A DNA stretch of 64,000 bases from Terrimesophilobacter bigeumensis (GCF_039537265.1 NZ_BAABAE010000001.1:310001-374000); one strand, 5' to 3'; counted from the first letter of the stretch, positions 48,471 to 57,032 are shown. A program made the numbers and translations. Notes: generated by a model from the sequence alone, not told the origin.

Positions 48471-48545
48471 GGCTCCATCGTACCTAAATAGGAACAGAAC
48501 GCAACCCCTATAGACAGAATTTCTCTAAATTGGTACTGTGTCCCT
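48471..48545. promoter_or_regulatory. Divergent operator/promoter region of the lysogeny switch
   Basis: 75 AT-richer bases between Cro-like and repressor genes. Half-sites GTACC (48480-48484) and GGTAC (48532-48536) are inverted; CCTAAATAGG (48483-48492) and CCCTATGGG (48542-48550, over the repressor ATG) are near-palindromes. These are candidate operators. Confidence 0.6.
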
Positions 48546-48956
48546 ATGGGTAGAGGATCGATTGGTCAGACCGACGTATTCGGGCAGCGCATTTCCGCAC
48601 TCATCCGGGCCGAACTCGCGGAGCGAGGCGAGGGATATCGTTGGCTTGCCGCTGGCACGGGGCTCTCCCTCAACTACATCGGCACACGTCTCGCTGACAA
48701 GGCCCCGTTCAACATGAACGACATCGAGAAGATCGCCAACGCCCTGGGCGCCGACCCCTTCGAGCTCATGAAGGCGGCCTCGCGTCCCCGCCTCACTGTC
48801 GTACCTGCTGCCGATACTGATCTGACCGACACGATCCGAAACATCGAGGACGCGCGCGAACTGGGCCTCAATACAGAGACCCCCTACGCGGCGGACGAGC
48901 CGCGCAACACCACACCCGGGGAGAGCGATGGAGACCAACCTGGCGGCGAGCTATGA
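48546..48956 (+). CDS. Prophage repressor (Xre HTH)
   Basis: A 136-residue protein with an N-terminal HTH (ISALIRAELAERGEGYRWLA, AGTGLSLNYIGTRLADKAPF, DIEKIANALGADPFELMKAA) and an acidic, flexible C-terminal part without a LexA-type peptidase. Because the next gene is an ImmA-type protease, repression is probably lifted by proteolysis by that protein, as in ICEBs1. Confidence 0.82.
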   Translation: MGRGSIGQTDVFGQRISALIRAELAERGEGYRWLAAGTGLSLNYIGTRLADKAPFNMNDIEKIANALGADPFELMKAASRPRLTVVPAADTDLTDTIRNIEDARELGLNTETPYAADEPRNTTPGESDGDQPGGEL

Positions 48957-49308
48957 CCCGCACGAGCACGCCGACGCCCTCGGAATCAGAGTCGAATACC
49001 AGCGCCTTCGAACGGCGAACGGCCTATGGCTACCCGACTACCGGACGATCATCCTCCAGCCGCGCATGCGGAGAATCATCGAGCGATCGGTTCTCGCCCA
49101 TGAACTCGGCCACGTCTGCCTCGGTCACCGTGAGTCGTCGCCACGTAACGAACTGCGCGCAGACCGATGGGCTGTGCGCCACCTCATTACACCGGAGGCC
49201 CTTGAGCGCGTTGCCCTGTTCAGCGGCGACCCCGGTGAGTGGTGCCACGAACTCGGCGTCTCGGCAGACCTCATCGAGAGGGCCGTTCTCGACCGACGTG
49301 CGGCCTGA
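48928..49308 (+). CDS. ImmA/IrrE-family metalloprotease
   Basis: A 126-residue zinc protease with HELGH at 58-62 and the later RNELRADRWAV that supplies the third ligand. It overlaps the repressor gene by 29 bases and is expressed with it. Relatives (ImmA) cleave the adjacent repressor upon DNA damage, so it is a likely induction switch. Confidence 0.88.
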   Translation: METNLAASYDPHEHADALGIRVEYQRLRTANGLWLPDYRTIILQPRMRRIIERSVLAHELGHVCLGHRESSPRNELRADRWAVRHLITPEALERVALFSGDPGEWCHELGVSADLIERAVLDRRAA

Positions 49309-49310
49309 CC

Positions 49311-50456
49311 ATGTCTAGGCCGCCGCTCCCCCTTGAGACGTGGGGCAAGATCCGCCGCACCACTGTAGGCGGCAAGCCCACAGCTGTCGCCTACTACCGC
49401 GATTCGGACGGATCCACGCGTAAAGCGCAGCGCACGGGACGCACGCCGGCTGATGCCGAGAACCGATTGAAAGTGGCTCTGCGCGATCGCCTCGCCCCCA
49501 CCGCCGAATATCTCACCCGAGAGTCGACCCTGCAGCAACTCGCCGACCAGTGGCTCGCTGACGTTTGGAAGTCGAAGCGCGCGGTCGCCACGAAAGAGCG
49601 TTACTCCTCGACTGTGCGAGCGCATGTCAACAAGGCCGTCGGTGAAGTGCGTGTCCGCGAGGCCACCGTGCCGCGTATGCAACGGCTCGTCGATCGTGTC
49701 GCAGAGTCATCCGGTGAAGGCCAGGCGCGCATGCTCGGCGTCGTCCTCAAAGGCATGTTCTCCCTCGCCGTCCGGTATGGCGCCGCCGACTCCAACATCG
49801 GGAGTGACCTGCTCCTGCCGACCGTCGACCGGGGCACTGTACGGGCACCCTCGATCGATGATGTGAAATTGCTGCGCTCTCTGCTCACCGCCTACGACTC
49901 AAAGACTCCCGCACGCGGCAACGCGATCCGAGACCTCGCGGACATCGGCGACCTGCTCATTGGCACAGGAGGACGCATTGGCGAGATCCTCGCGCTGCGA
50001 TGGGACGACGTAGACCTCGCGGGGCGGGTCACCATCACGGGGACGGTCACGCGCGAGCGTGGTCGCGGGATCTACCGCCAAGACATCCCCAAGTCGGACT
50101 CATCCAACCGCACACTCACCCTGCCGACTTTCGTCGTCGACATGCTCGCCACTCGGCGGGTGAACGCCTACAACGAATGGGTATTCCCCTCGGCGACAGG
50201 CACGCTCCGTTGGCCGGAGAATGTTCGTCAGCAGTGGGCGACTGCGGTCGCTGATAGTCCGGTGGAGTGGATGACGACGAAGGCCTGCCGGAAGGCAGTA
50301 GCCACCGTCATTGACGCAGAGCTCGGGCTCGAGGCGGCGAAAGATCAGCTGGGACAGTCGGACATCGGTGTCACTCGACGGCACTATGTGGCCCGGAATC
50401 TGGCCCGCCCTGACCGCTCCGAGCTGCTCAATGTGTTCGCTGAAAACAGCGAGTAA
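49311..50456 (+). CDS. Tyrosine recombinase integrase
   Basis: A 381-residue integrase: Arm-binding start (YRDSDGSTRKAQRTGRTPAD), core-binding part (70-170), then catalytic domain with Arg222 (TGGRIGE), Lys261, Lys324-x-x-Arg327 and the nucleophile Tyr359 (TRRHYVAR). The second-box His is replaced by Lys (a tolerated variant) and the usual LGH His by Gln349. It ends 63 bases from attR and recombines the tRNA-Gly att site. Confidence 0.92.
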   Translation: MSRPPLPLETWGKIRRTTVGGKPTAVAYYRDSDGSTRKAQRTGRTPADAENRLKVALRDRLAPTAEYLTRESTLQQLADQWLADVWKSKRAVATKERYSSTVRAHVNKAVGEVRVREATVPRMQRLVDRVAESSGEGQARMLGVVLKGMFSLAVRYGAADSNIGSDLLLPTVDRGTVRAPSIDDVKLLRSLLTAYDSKTPARGNAIRDLADIGDLLIGTGGRIGEILALRWDDVDLAGRVTITGTVTRERGRGIYRQDIPKSDSSNRTLTLPTFVVDMLATRRVNAYNEWVFPSATGTLRWPENVRQQWATAVADSPVEWMTTKACRKAVATVIDAELGLEAAKDQLGQSDIGVTRRHYVARNLARPDRSELLNVFAENSE

Positions 50457-50519
50457 ACGGCGGATCGCCTCGCGCTGGCGTCTGGTGATCGTCTGGACGG
50501 GCGGGATATTTGCTGATGA

Positions 50520-50573
50520 GAGCGAGTGACGGGAATCGAACCCGCGCTACCAGCTTGGGAAGCTGGAGTTCTG
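50520..50573 (-). other. attR: 54-bp core in the intact tRNA-Gly
   Basis: Identical to 7318-7371. Integration kept the tRNA-Gly whole at this end because the phage supplies its own copy of the 3' part. Confidence 0.95.
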
Positions 50574-50591
50574 CCATTGAACTACACTCGC
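50521..50591 (-). tRNA. tRNA-Gly (anticodon CCC)
   Basis: 71 bases fold as a complete tRNA: acceptor GCGAGTG/CACTCGC, discriminator T, anticodon stem CCAGC/GCTGG with loop TTCCCAA (anticodon CCC). CCA is not encoded. It serves as the prophage integration site. Confidence 0.95.
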
Positions 50592-50657
50592 GCATCCGAT
50601 CGCGTCGACGGGCTCGGCGAACGGTACGGGCAATACTAGCAAGCCGCGGCGGCGCGG

Positions 50658-51830
50658 TCAGTCGAAGGCGGCGATGCCGGTGAGTTCCCGACCGAGGATG
50701 AGCGTGTGGATGTCGTCGGTGCCCTCGTAGGTGCGCACCGATTCGAGGTTGGCGAGGTGCCGCATGACCGGGAACTCGTTCGTCACCCCGTCGCCGCCGA
50801 GGATGCTGCGCGCGGCCGACGCGATCGCGATCGCCTCGCGCACGTTGTTGAGCTTGCCGACGCTGATCTGCGCGTGGGTGAGGGTGCCGGCATCCTTCTG
50901 CCGTCCGATGTGCAGCGCGAGCAGCGTGCCCTTCTCGTACTCGAGCAGCATGTCGGCGAGTTTCTGCTGCACGAGCTGCCGCGCACCGATCGGCGCCCCG
51001 AACACCTCACGTGACAGTGACCGCGCGATCGCCACCTCGAGGCAGGTGCGCGCCGCGCCCATCGCGCCCCAGATGATCCCGAAGCGCGCCTCGTTGAGGC
51101 AGCTGAGCGGCCCGGAGAGCCCTTTCGCCCCCGGCAGCATGGCCTCGGCAGGCAGCCGGCAGTCGTCCAGATAGACGTCGCACTGGATGGAGGCGCGCAT
51201 CGAGAGCTTGCCCTCGATCGGTTCCGCCCGGAAGCCCGCGGTGCCCCCCGGCACGAGAAAGCCGCGAACGCCCTCATCGGTCTTCGCCCAGACGACCGCG
51301 ACATCGGCAACGCTGGCGAGGCCGATCCAGCGCTTGCGGCCGCCCAGCACCCATTCGTCGCCGTCGCGGCGCGCCATCGTCTCCATGGCCGCCGGATCGC
51401 TGCCGCCGGTCGGCTCGGTGAGTGCGAAGCAGCCGATCGCCTCCCCCGCGGCCATCCGCGGCAGCCACCGCTGCTTCTGCTCCTCCGAGCCGAACTTGTG
51501 GATCGCGCTCATCGCCAGCGAGCCCTGCACGGAGACGAAGGTGCGCCATCCGCTGTCGGCCGCCTCCAGCTCGAGGCACGCCAGGCCGTAGCTCACCGCA
51601 CTCGCGCCTGCGCATCCGTAGCCTTCCAGGTGCATGCCGAGCAGGCCGGCGGCACCGAGTGCCGGGACGAGCTCTGCGCGGAAATGCTTCTCCTCGAAGT
51701 CCTGCTCGATCACCGGCAGGATGCGTGTCGTCGCGAATTCGCGCGCCGTGTGCTTCCAGTCGAGCTCTTCAGGGGAGAGGAGCGCGTCGATGTCGAACAC
51801 GGTCTCGGTCACGAATCCCGAATCGGTCAC
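50658..51830 (-). CDS. Acyl-CoA dehydrogenase, glutaryl-CoA dehydrogenase-like
   Basis: A 390-residue FAD enzyme of acyl-CoA oxidation. It has the substrate/FAD loop CFALTEPTGGSDPAAMETMA, KRWIGLASVADVAVVWAKTD and REVFGAPIGARQLVQQKLAD; the catalytic base Glu lies in RTYEGTDDIHTLILGRELTG. The end GIAAF and overall pattern resemble glutaryl-CoA dehydrogenase, which makes crotonyl-CoA in lysine breakdown. It starts 117 bases from dcd, divergent. The exact substrate is inferred. Confidence 0.85.
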   Translation of the reverse strand: MTDSGFVTETVFDIDALLSPEELDWKHTAREFATTRILPVIEQDFEEKHFRAELVPALGAAGLLGMHLEGYGCAGASAVSYGLACLELEAADSGWRTFVSVQGSLAMSAIHKFGSEEQKQRWLPRMAAGEAIGCFALTEPTGGSDPAAMETMARRDGDEWVLGGRKRWIGLASVADVAVVWAKTDEGVRGFLVPGGTAGFRAEPIEGKLSMRASIQCDVYLDDCRLPAEAMLPGAKGLSGPLSCLNEARFGIIWGAMGAARTCLEVAIARSLSREVFGAPIGARQLVQQKLADMLLEYEKGTLLALHIGRQKDAGTLTHAQISVGKLNNVREAIAIASAARSILGGDGVTNEFPVMRHLANLESVRTYEGTDDIHTLILGRELTGIAAFD

Positions 51831-51946
51831 GGCTTCTCCTCGTCGCCAGCAGGTCGTCGCCGACCACCACCCCGATTCTAGGCGGGTGGCTGATGCGCCC
51901 GGGCGGGCTTCGACCGGTGGCTGCTATGCCTCAGTACGATGTGAGG

Positions 51947-52531
51947 ATGCTGCTTTCCGACCGCGACATCAAGGCGGAGCTCGATGCCGGCCGAGTGGGG
52001 CTCGACCCGCTCGACCTGTCGATGATCCAGCCCTCGAGCATCGACGTGCGACTCGACCGGTTCTTCCGCCTGTTCGACAACCACAAGTATCCGTTCATCG
52101 ATCCGGCGGAGGACCAGCCGGAGCTCACGCATCTCGTCGAGTCGCAGGATGACCAGCCGTTCATCCTGCACCCCGGCGAGTTCGTGCTCGGCTCCACCTT
52201 CGAGCTCGTGACGCTCCCGGATGACGTGGCCGCCCGGCTCGAGGGCAAGAGCTCCCTGGGGCGGCTGGGCCTTCTCACGCACTCGACGGCGGGCTTCATC
52301 GACCCCGGGTTCACCGGGCATGTGACGCTCGAGCTCAGCAATGTCGCGACGCTGCCGATCAAACTGTGGCCCGGGATGAAGATCGGGCAACTGTGCTTCT
52401 TCCGGCTGTCGTCGCCGGCGGAGAAGCCCTACGGTTCGAGCGAGTACAGCTCTCGGTACCAGGGACAGCGGGGGCCGACGGCGAGCCGGTCGTTCCAGAA
52501 CTTCCACCGCATCAGCACACAGCGGGATTAG
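51947..52531 (+). CDS. dcd: dCTP deaminase
   Basis: A 194-residue enzyme that turns dCTP into dUTP for thymidylate synthesis. It has the start MLLSDRDIKAEL, active-site stretch KSSLGRLGLLTHSTAG (101-116) and HVTLEL with the catalytic Glu129. The ending PYGSSEYSSRYQGQRGPTAS matches actinobacterial Dcd, some of which also hydrolyse dUTP. A GTG six bases upstream is an alternative start. Confidence 0.93.
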   Translation: MLLSDRDIKAELDAGRVGLDPLDLSMIQPSSIDVRLDRFFRLFDNHKYPFIDPAEDQPELTHLVESQDDQPFILHPGEFVLGSTFELVTLPDDVAARLEGKSSLGRLGLLTHSTAGFIDPGFTGHVTLELSNVATLPIKLWPGMKIGQLCFFRLSSPAEKPYGSSEYSSRYQGQRGPTASRSFQNFHRISTQRD

Positions 52532-52539
52532 CGGCCGTA

Positions 52540-53409
52540 TCAGGCGAACGCCGGCACGTTGCCGTCCACCTCGGAGGGTGCACCGAGAAACGACGACACG
52601 TCGTCGAGCACGGCATCGGCGCCGAGGATCCGGTAGTGCCCCAACCCTTCGGTCACGACGACCCGGGTGAGCGGGCCGTGGGCGTCGGCGAGCAGGGTGG
52701 CATCGACGACGGGGACCATGCGGTCCGATCGATCGTGGATCACGAGAAGCGGGGCTGAGGCCGGGAGGGGGCTCTCAGCGGCGGAGTACTGCGCCCACAC
52801 ATCGCGGTTCCCGTCGAAGACGCGGTTCTCGATGCGGGCGCGAACCCGTTCCGCGGTGGACGGGCGCACCCCCAGAGCCTCACAGAACGTCGGCACGAGC
52901 CTGTCCAGATCAGCGACACCGCCGATGGAGACGTAACGGTCGGCTCGCAGCCCGTGGCTCGCCGCCGCGGCTGCGGATGGCGTCCCCAGCGAGTGGGACA
53001 CGACGGCCTCGAGCCGGCCGTGCCGGCGTGCCACCTCGGCGAGAACCTCCGCGTAGTCGATGACCGTGGTCCGCCTGCCCGTTGAGTTGCCGTGACCGGG
53101 CGCATCCACGGCGAGGATGGTGCGCTCGGGCGAGCGCAGTTCTCGCACGATCGGCGCGAAGTCGGAAGCGCGCCCCTCCCAGCCGTGCACCAGCAGGACG
53201 ACTCGTGGGCCGGAACCCCAGCGGTAGGTCGCGATACGTCTCCCCGCGATCGGCATCGTCGATCGGCCGGCCAGCTCCATGACACGGGCGGCGTCTGCGG
53301 TGAGTGAACGCGATCTTCGAGGGGTGCGCCACAGTCGCCAGACGATCTCGGCGGCCAGCGGAGGTGCAACCTTATCCAGCACGGGAAGTGAGTTCAGCAG
53401 AGCGGGCAT
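52540..53409 (-). CDS. Alpha/beta hydrolase
   Basis: A 289-residue hydrolase. HGWEGRASDF is the oxyanion motif, VVSHSLGTPSA the nucleophile elbow with Ser, LLVIHDRSDRMVP the acid and GLGHYRILG the His; all triad residues are present. It is divergent from a TetR gene across a palindromic operator, so it is likely controlled by it. The substrate is unknown, perhaps an ester or detoxified compound. Confidence 0.85.
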   Translation of the reverse strand: MPALLNSLPVLDKVAPPLAAEIVWRLWRTPRRSRSLTADAARVMELAGRSTMPIAGRRIATYRWGSGPRVVLLVHGWEGRASDFAPIVRELRSPERTILAVDAPGHGNSTGRRTTVIDYAEVLAEVARRHGRLEAVVSHSLGTPSAAAAASHGLRADRYVSIGGVADLDRLVPTFCEALGVRPSTAERVRARIENRVFDGNRDVWAQYSAAESPLPASAPLLVIHDRSDRMVPVVDATLLADAHGPLTRVVVTEGLGHYRILGADAVLDDVSSFLGAPSEVDGNVPAFA

Positions 53410-53435
53410 GTCGTTTCTCCAGGATTGAAAAACAA

Positions 53436-53449
53436 TACGAACGATCGTA
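53436..53449. promoter_or_regulatory. Palindromic operator for the TetR/hydrolase pair
   Basis: TACGA-ACGA-TCGTA (14 bp) lies between the divergent TetR and hydrolase genes, with an 8-bp perfect palindrome ACGATCGT in its centre. It is a typical TetR-family operator. Confidence 0.65.
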
Positions 53450-53471
53450 CAATTAACTTTGCGAGGTGACA

Positions 53472-54113
53472 ATGGCTACGACACTGACGGATGGGCGTCG
53501 ACGGCGAGGAGAGCAGTCCCGCCGGGCAGTCCTGGGCGAGGCGGTCAACCTCGCCTCGGTCGAGGGCCTGGACGGTGTATCGATCGGAACGCTCGCCGAA
53601 CGCACCGGGACGAGCAAGAGCGGCGTCGTCGCCCTCTTCGGAAGCAAACTCGACCTTCAGCTCGCGACGATCCGAGCGGCACGTGAGATCTACATCGCGA
53701 GCATCATCGAGCCGACGCTCCGTGCGCCCAGGGGGATCGCCCGCCTGTGGAGCCTGTGCCTCACCTGGCTCGAGTATTCGCGGGGCCGCACGTTCGAGGG
53801 CGGATGCTTCTTCCGGGCCGCGGCGGCGGAAGCGGACTCCAAGAGCGGACCGGTGCACGACGCACTCGTCGCCGTGGATGAGGACTGGATCGCCTTCGTG
53901 GAGCGCTGCGTCCTGCTCGCCGCAGACGACCTGCCCGCGCTGCGGGACCCGAAGCTTCTCGCGTTCGAGTTGATCGCCCTCATGGATGCCGCGAACAGCG
54001 GCTCGCTTCTGCACGGCACCGATCGTGCCTACGAGCTGGCGGAGGCGGCCATGCACGACCGGCTTCTCGCCGCCGGCGCCGACCCCGACGCGCTGCGGAG
54101 CGGCCGACGCTGA
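53472..54113 (+). CDS. TetR-family regulator
   Basis: A 213-residue protein. The HTH is EGLDGVSIGTLAERTGTSKS with GVVALFGSKLDLQLATIRAA; the ligand domain is helical with GRTFEGGCFFRAAAAEADSK, seen in TetR_C_6-like members. A GTG two codons upstream is possible. It is expected to repress itself and the hydrolase until a ligand is bound. Confidence 0.88.
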   Translation: MATTLTDGRRRRGEQSRRAVLGEAVNLASVEGLDGVSIGTLAERTGTSKSGVVALFGSKLDLQLATIRAAREIYIASIIEPTLRAPRGIARLWSLCLTWLEYSRGRTFEGGCFFRAAAAEADSKSGPVHDALVAVDEDWIAFVERCVLLAADDLPALRDPKLLAFELIALMDAANSGSLLHGTDRAYELAEAAMHDRLLAAGADPDALRSGRR

Positions 54114-54116
54114 TCG

Positions 54117-54638
54117 TCAGGCGGTGAGCTGCGCGGTCTGCATCACGAGCCACGGGCTGAAGGCATAGGGCGCGGCGACCACAGCGTTCGTGACGGTGGC
54201 CGGATCGGCCCAGGCCCACTCGGCGACCTCATCCGGGTTGCCGGCCACGGCATCCGTCGTCACGGCCCGGAACACCGGGCAGATCTCGTTCTCGACGATG
54301 CCGCTCGCGTCGACGGCGCGGTACCGGAAGTCCGGCAGGAGCGGCTCGATGCTCGCGATCGCGATACCGAGCTCGAGCGCGGCCCGCCTGGCCAGCGCGT
54401 CGTCCATCGACTCGCCGGGGGCCGGATGCCCACAGAACGAGTTCGTCCAGACGCCCGGCCAGGTGAGCTTGCCGAGGGCTCGGCGCGTGACGAGCACCTG
54501 GCCCTCCGTGTTGTAGACGTGGCAGGAGAATGCCAGGTGCAGGGGGGTGTCGGTCGTGTGGACGGCGAACTTCTCGACCGAGCCGGTGGGCATGCCGTCC
54601 TCATCGACGAGGACGACGAGTTCGGGCGAGGTGGTCAT
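54117..54638 (-). CDS. idi: Isopentenyl-diphosphate delta-isomerase, type 1
   Basis: A 173-residue Nudix-fold enzyme interconverting IPP and DMAPP for isoprenoids. Cys69 in TNSFCGHP and Glu118 in VENEICPVF match the catalytic pair of the E. coli enzyme; the metal-binding His lie in DTPLHLAFSCHVYN and GHPAPGE. It converges with the TetR gene, three bases apart. Confidence 0.94.
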   Translation of the reverse strand: MTTSPELVVLVDEDGMPTGSVEKFAVHTTDTPLHLAFSCHVYNTEGQVLVTRRALGKLTWPGVWTNSFCGHPAPGESMDDALARRAALELGIAIASIEPLLPDFRYRAVDASGIVENEICPVFRAVTTDAVAGNPDEVAEWAWADPATVTNAVVAAPYAFSPWLVMQTAQLTA

Positions 54639-54657
54639 GCTTGCACCCTACCCGCAG

Positions 54658-55446
54658 CTAGTACGAGAAGCCGAGTTCCGGCGGGTAATCGCCGCGAGCG
54701 GTCAGGGTGGCCGTGGTGGCCTGCAGATGCGACAGGGTCAGGCCGAGAGATCGAGGGCCGAAACTCACCCGACTGACGCCGAGCTCGGCAAGGCGCTTGA
54801 GCGGTACGGATGCCGGGCCGGCGATGACCGAGAGCCTTCCCTCGAGTTCGTCGACCGCGTGCGCGACGAGTTCCTCCGTGCCCAGTCCGAGCACGAAGAT
54901 CACGTCGGCGCCTGCGGCGAGGTAGCGGTTGCCGCGCAGGATCGCCTCGTCGAGGTCCGCCCCGCGTGCGAGCGCGTCGACGCGGGCATTGATGACGATC
55001 GGGATGCCCGCCTGGTCCCCGGCCGCGCGGGCAGCCGCGACCCGCGCCGCGGCATCCTCGATCTCGAAGAGCTCACCCGGGCCGGATCCGTAGCTGTCCT
55101 CCAGGTTGAGGCCCGCAGCCCCGGCCGCGATCAGTCGGCGCACGTTGGCCGCGACGCCGGCCGCGTCCGGAGAATAGCCGCGCTCGAAGTCGACCGACAC
55201 CGGCAGTTCGACGGCGTCGATGACGATGCTCGCGGCGGCGAGCGCCTGGTCGACCGACAAACCCTCTCCATCCGGAACGCCGTGCGCGAAGCTGATCGCA
55301 TGGCTTGCGGTCGCGAGCGCCGTGACCCCCGGAACCGCGGCAACGGTCCTTGCCGTCACGGCGTCCCAGACATTCACCACGATGAGCGGATCGCCCGGGA
55401 CGTGAAGCGAACGGAGCAGGTCTGCCTTGTCGGCGGTGCTGGTCAT
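54658..55446 (-). CDS. Isocitrate lyase/PEP mutase family protein
   Basis: A 262-residue TIM-barrel protein: VVNVWDAVTARTVAAVPGVT at the start, PVSVDFERGYSPDAAGVAAN for the metal-binding Asp, GLNLEDSYGSG, and IVINARVDALARGADLDEAI. The isocitrate-lyase KKCGH motif is absent, so it belongs to the PEP mutase/oxaloacetase-like branch. Its ATG overlaps the transporter stop as ATGA, so the two form one unit. The substrate is unknown. Confidence 0.85.
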   Translation of the reverse strand: MTSTADKADLLRSLHVPGDPLIVVNVWDAVTARTVAAVPGVTALATASHAISFAHGVPDGEGLSVDQALAAASIVIDAVELPVSVDFERGYSPDAAGVAANVRRLIAAGAAGLNLEDSYGSGPGELFEIEDAAARVAAARAAGDQAGIPIVINARVDALARGADLDEAILRGNRYLAAGADVIFVLGLGTEELVAHAVDELEGRLSVIAGPASVPLKRLAELGVSRVSFGPRSLGLTLSHLQATTATLTARGDYPPELGFSY

Positions 55447-56852
55447 GAGCGCGCGGGACGGCCGCCGGCCTTCACGAAGTACATGAGCACGAAGCCGATG
55501 GCGAGGATGAGCACGATGCCGAGGATGCCCCACGCCGTCGAGTGGAAGATCGCGATACCGGCCGCCCATGCCAGGGGAGACAGGAAGCTCGCCGCGCGGC
55601 CGGTCGTCGCGTAGAGGCCGAAGATCTCGCCCTCGCGCCCGGCGGGGGTGACGCGGGCGAGGAAGGACCGGCTGGCCGCCTGGGCGGGGCCGACGAAGAG
55701 GGTCAGAGTGAGTCCGAAGATCCAGAACACCGTGGTGCCGAGGTCGCGGGCCAGGAACACCACGAGCCCGGCGACGACCAGGCCGCCGAGTGCCCACAGG
55801 ATGATGGTGCGCGCACCGAGCCGGTCATCGAGTCGCCCGGCGAGGATCGTGCTCACCCCGGCGACCAGGTTCGCCGCGATACCGAAGATGATCACCTGCA
55901 TCGGGCTGAACCCGAAGACCGTCGCCGCGATGATGGCGCCGAAGGTGAAGACACCGGCCAGGCCGTCGCGGAACACCGCGCTCGCGAGCAGGAACCAGAA
56001 GGTCGGCCGCGACTCGCGGAACAGTCGCGCGATGTCCTTGCCGAGTTCGCGGTAGCTCGCGAAGAAGCCCACGCGGGCACGGCCAGCTCCCGGGGGAGCC
56101 TCCGGCACGTTGAGGAAGATCGGGATGGCGAAGATGATCGTCCAGATGGCGCACCCGAGCGCGACGACGCGGATGTTGAGCCCGTCCTCGGTGGGGATGC
56201 CGAACCATCCGTTCTGCTGCATCACGATGACGATCGCCAGCGCGACGATCCCGCCGAGGTAGCCGAAGCCCCAGCCGAGCCCGCTGATCCGCCCCACCGT
56301 CTTCGGCGTGGAGACCTGCACGAGCATCGCGTTGTAGTTGACGCCGGCGAGCTCGCTGAACACGCTGCCGATGGCGATGAGGGCGGCCCCGAACCAGAAG
56401 AACGAGTAGTCGGCCTCGACGAAGAACATGAGCGCCGTCGTGATGACGAGCGCTCCGGTCGCGAGGCCGAGCCACAACTTGCGACGGCCGGCGGCATCCG
56501 CACGCTGCCCCATGACCGGCGCGAGAAGGGCGATGAGGATGCCGGCGGCGCCGACCGCCCAGCCGAGCCCGGAGGTGAGGATCGCATTCTCACCGCTCTC
56601 GTCGGGTGTCACCCCGGCGGGAAGAAAGAGGGAACTGGTCAGGTAGACCGAGAAGACGAAGGTGATGATGACCGAGTTGAACGGCTGCGTCGCCCAGTCC
56701 CACAGCGCCCAGGAGAACACCTGCTTGCGCGGGATGACCTTGCCTTCCTGCAGGTCGAGGCCGACGGCGGCCACGGCCCCCGTGTTCGCGGCGACTGGGA
56801 TCCTCATCGAAGTGGTGGCTGCGACGTCGTTGCCGGGAGTCTCATTCGTCAT
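55443..56852 (-). CDS. MFS transporter (Atg22/UMF1-like)
   Basis: A 469-residue membrane protein with about 12 hydrophobic segments. The start of the core (VFSWALWDWATQPFNSVIIT, FVFSVYLTSS) is typical of the UMF1/Atg22-like group. GQRADAAGRRKLWLG is the MFS loop 2-3 motif, and GRLDDRLGARTIILWALG its second-half match. It is coupled to the PEP-mutase-family gene and likely carries an organic substrate. It is divergent from dnaK. Confidence 0.88.
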   Translation of the reverse strand: MTNETPGNDVAATTSMRIPVAANTGAVAAVGLDLQEGKVIPRKQVFSWALWDWATQPFNSVIITFVFSVYLTSSLFLPAGVTPDESGENAILTSGLGWAVGAAGILIALLAPVMGQRADAAGRRKLWLGLATGALVITTALMFFVEADYSFFWFGAALIAIGSVFSELAGVNYNAMLVQVSTPKTVGRISGLGWGFGYLGGIVALAIVIVMQQNGWFGIPTEDGLNIRVVALGCAIWTIIFAIPIFLNVPEAPPGAGRARVGFFASYRELGKDIARLFRESRPTFWFLLASAVFRDGLAGVFTFGAIIAATVFGFSPMQVIIFGIAANLVAGVSTILAGRLDDRLGARTIILWALGGLVVAGLVVFLARDLGTTVFWIFGLTLTLFVGPAQAASRSFLARVTPAGREGEIFGLYATTGRAASFLSPLAWAAGIAIFHSTAWGILGIVLILAIGFVLMYFVKAGGRPARS

Positions 56853-56910
56853 GCAGTCAGGCTAGTGGCGAACGGTATCCAGAGGGAGTCCATTCGGAGG
56901 GGCGGTTCGA

Positions 56911-56931
56911 CTTGAGTCGCTCACACTCAAC
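56911..56931. promoter_or_regulatory. HAIR operator 1 (HspR)
   Basis: CTTGAGT-N7-ACTCAAC differs from the HspR consensus CTTGAGT-N7-ACTCAAG only at the last base. It is the outer of two sites upstream of dnaK. Confidence 0.85.
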
Positions 56932-56946
56932 TTTCAGTCGCTGAAC

Positions 56947-56975
56947 TTGACAAAGTTATCCACAGGCATAAAACT
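56947..56975 (+). promoter_or_regulatory. Likely dnaK promoter between the HAIR sites
   Basis: TTGACA (56947-56952) is a consensus -35 box. An AT-rich ATAAAA near 56968-56973 may be the -10, though it is a weak match. HAIR 2 covers the expected start of transcription. Confidence 0.55.
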
Positions 56976-56994
56976 TGAGTGATCGGGACTCAAG
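56974..56994. promoter_or_regulatory. HAIR operator 2 (HspR)
   Basis: CTTGAGT-N7-ACTCAAG is a perfect match to the HspR binding consensus, placed 38 bases before the dnaK start. Confidence 0.93.
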
Positions 56995-57032
56995 TCCCAC
57001 TTTTCAGCTTTCATCAAAGGAGTACAGAGCGC

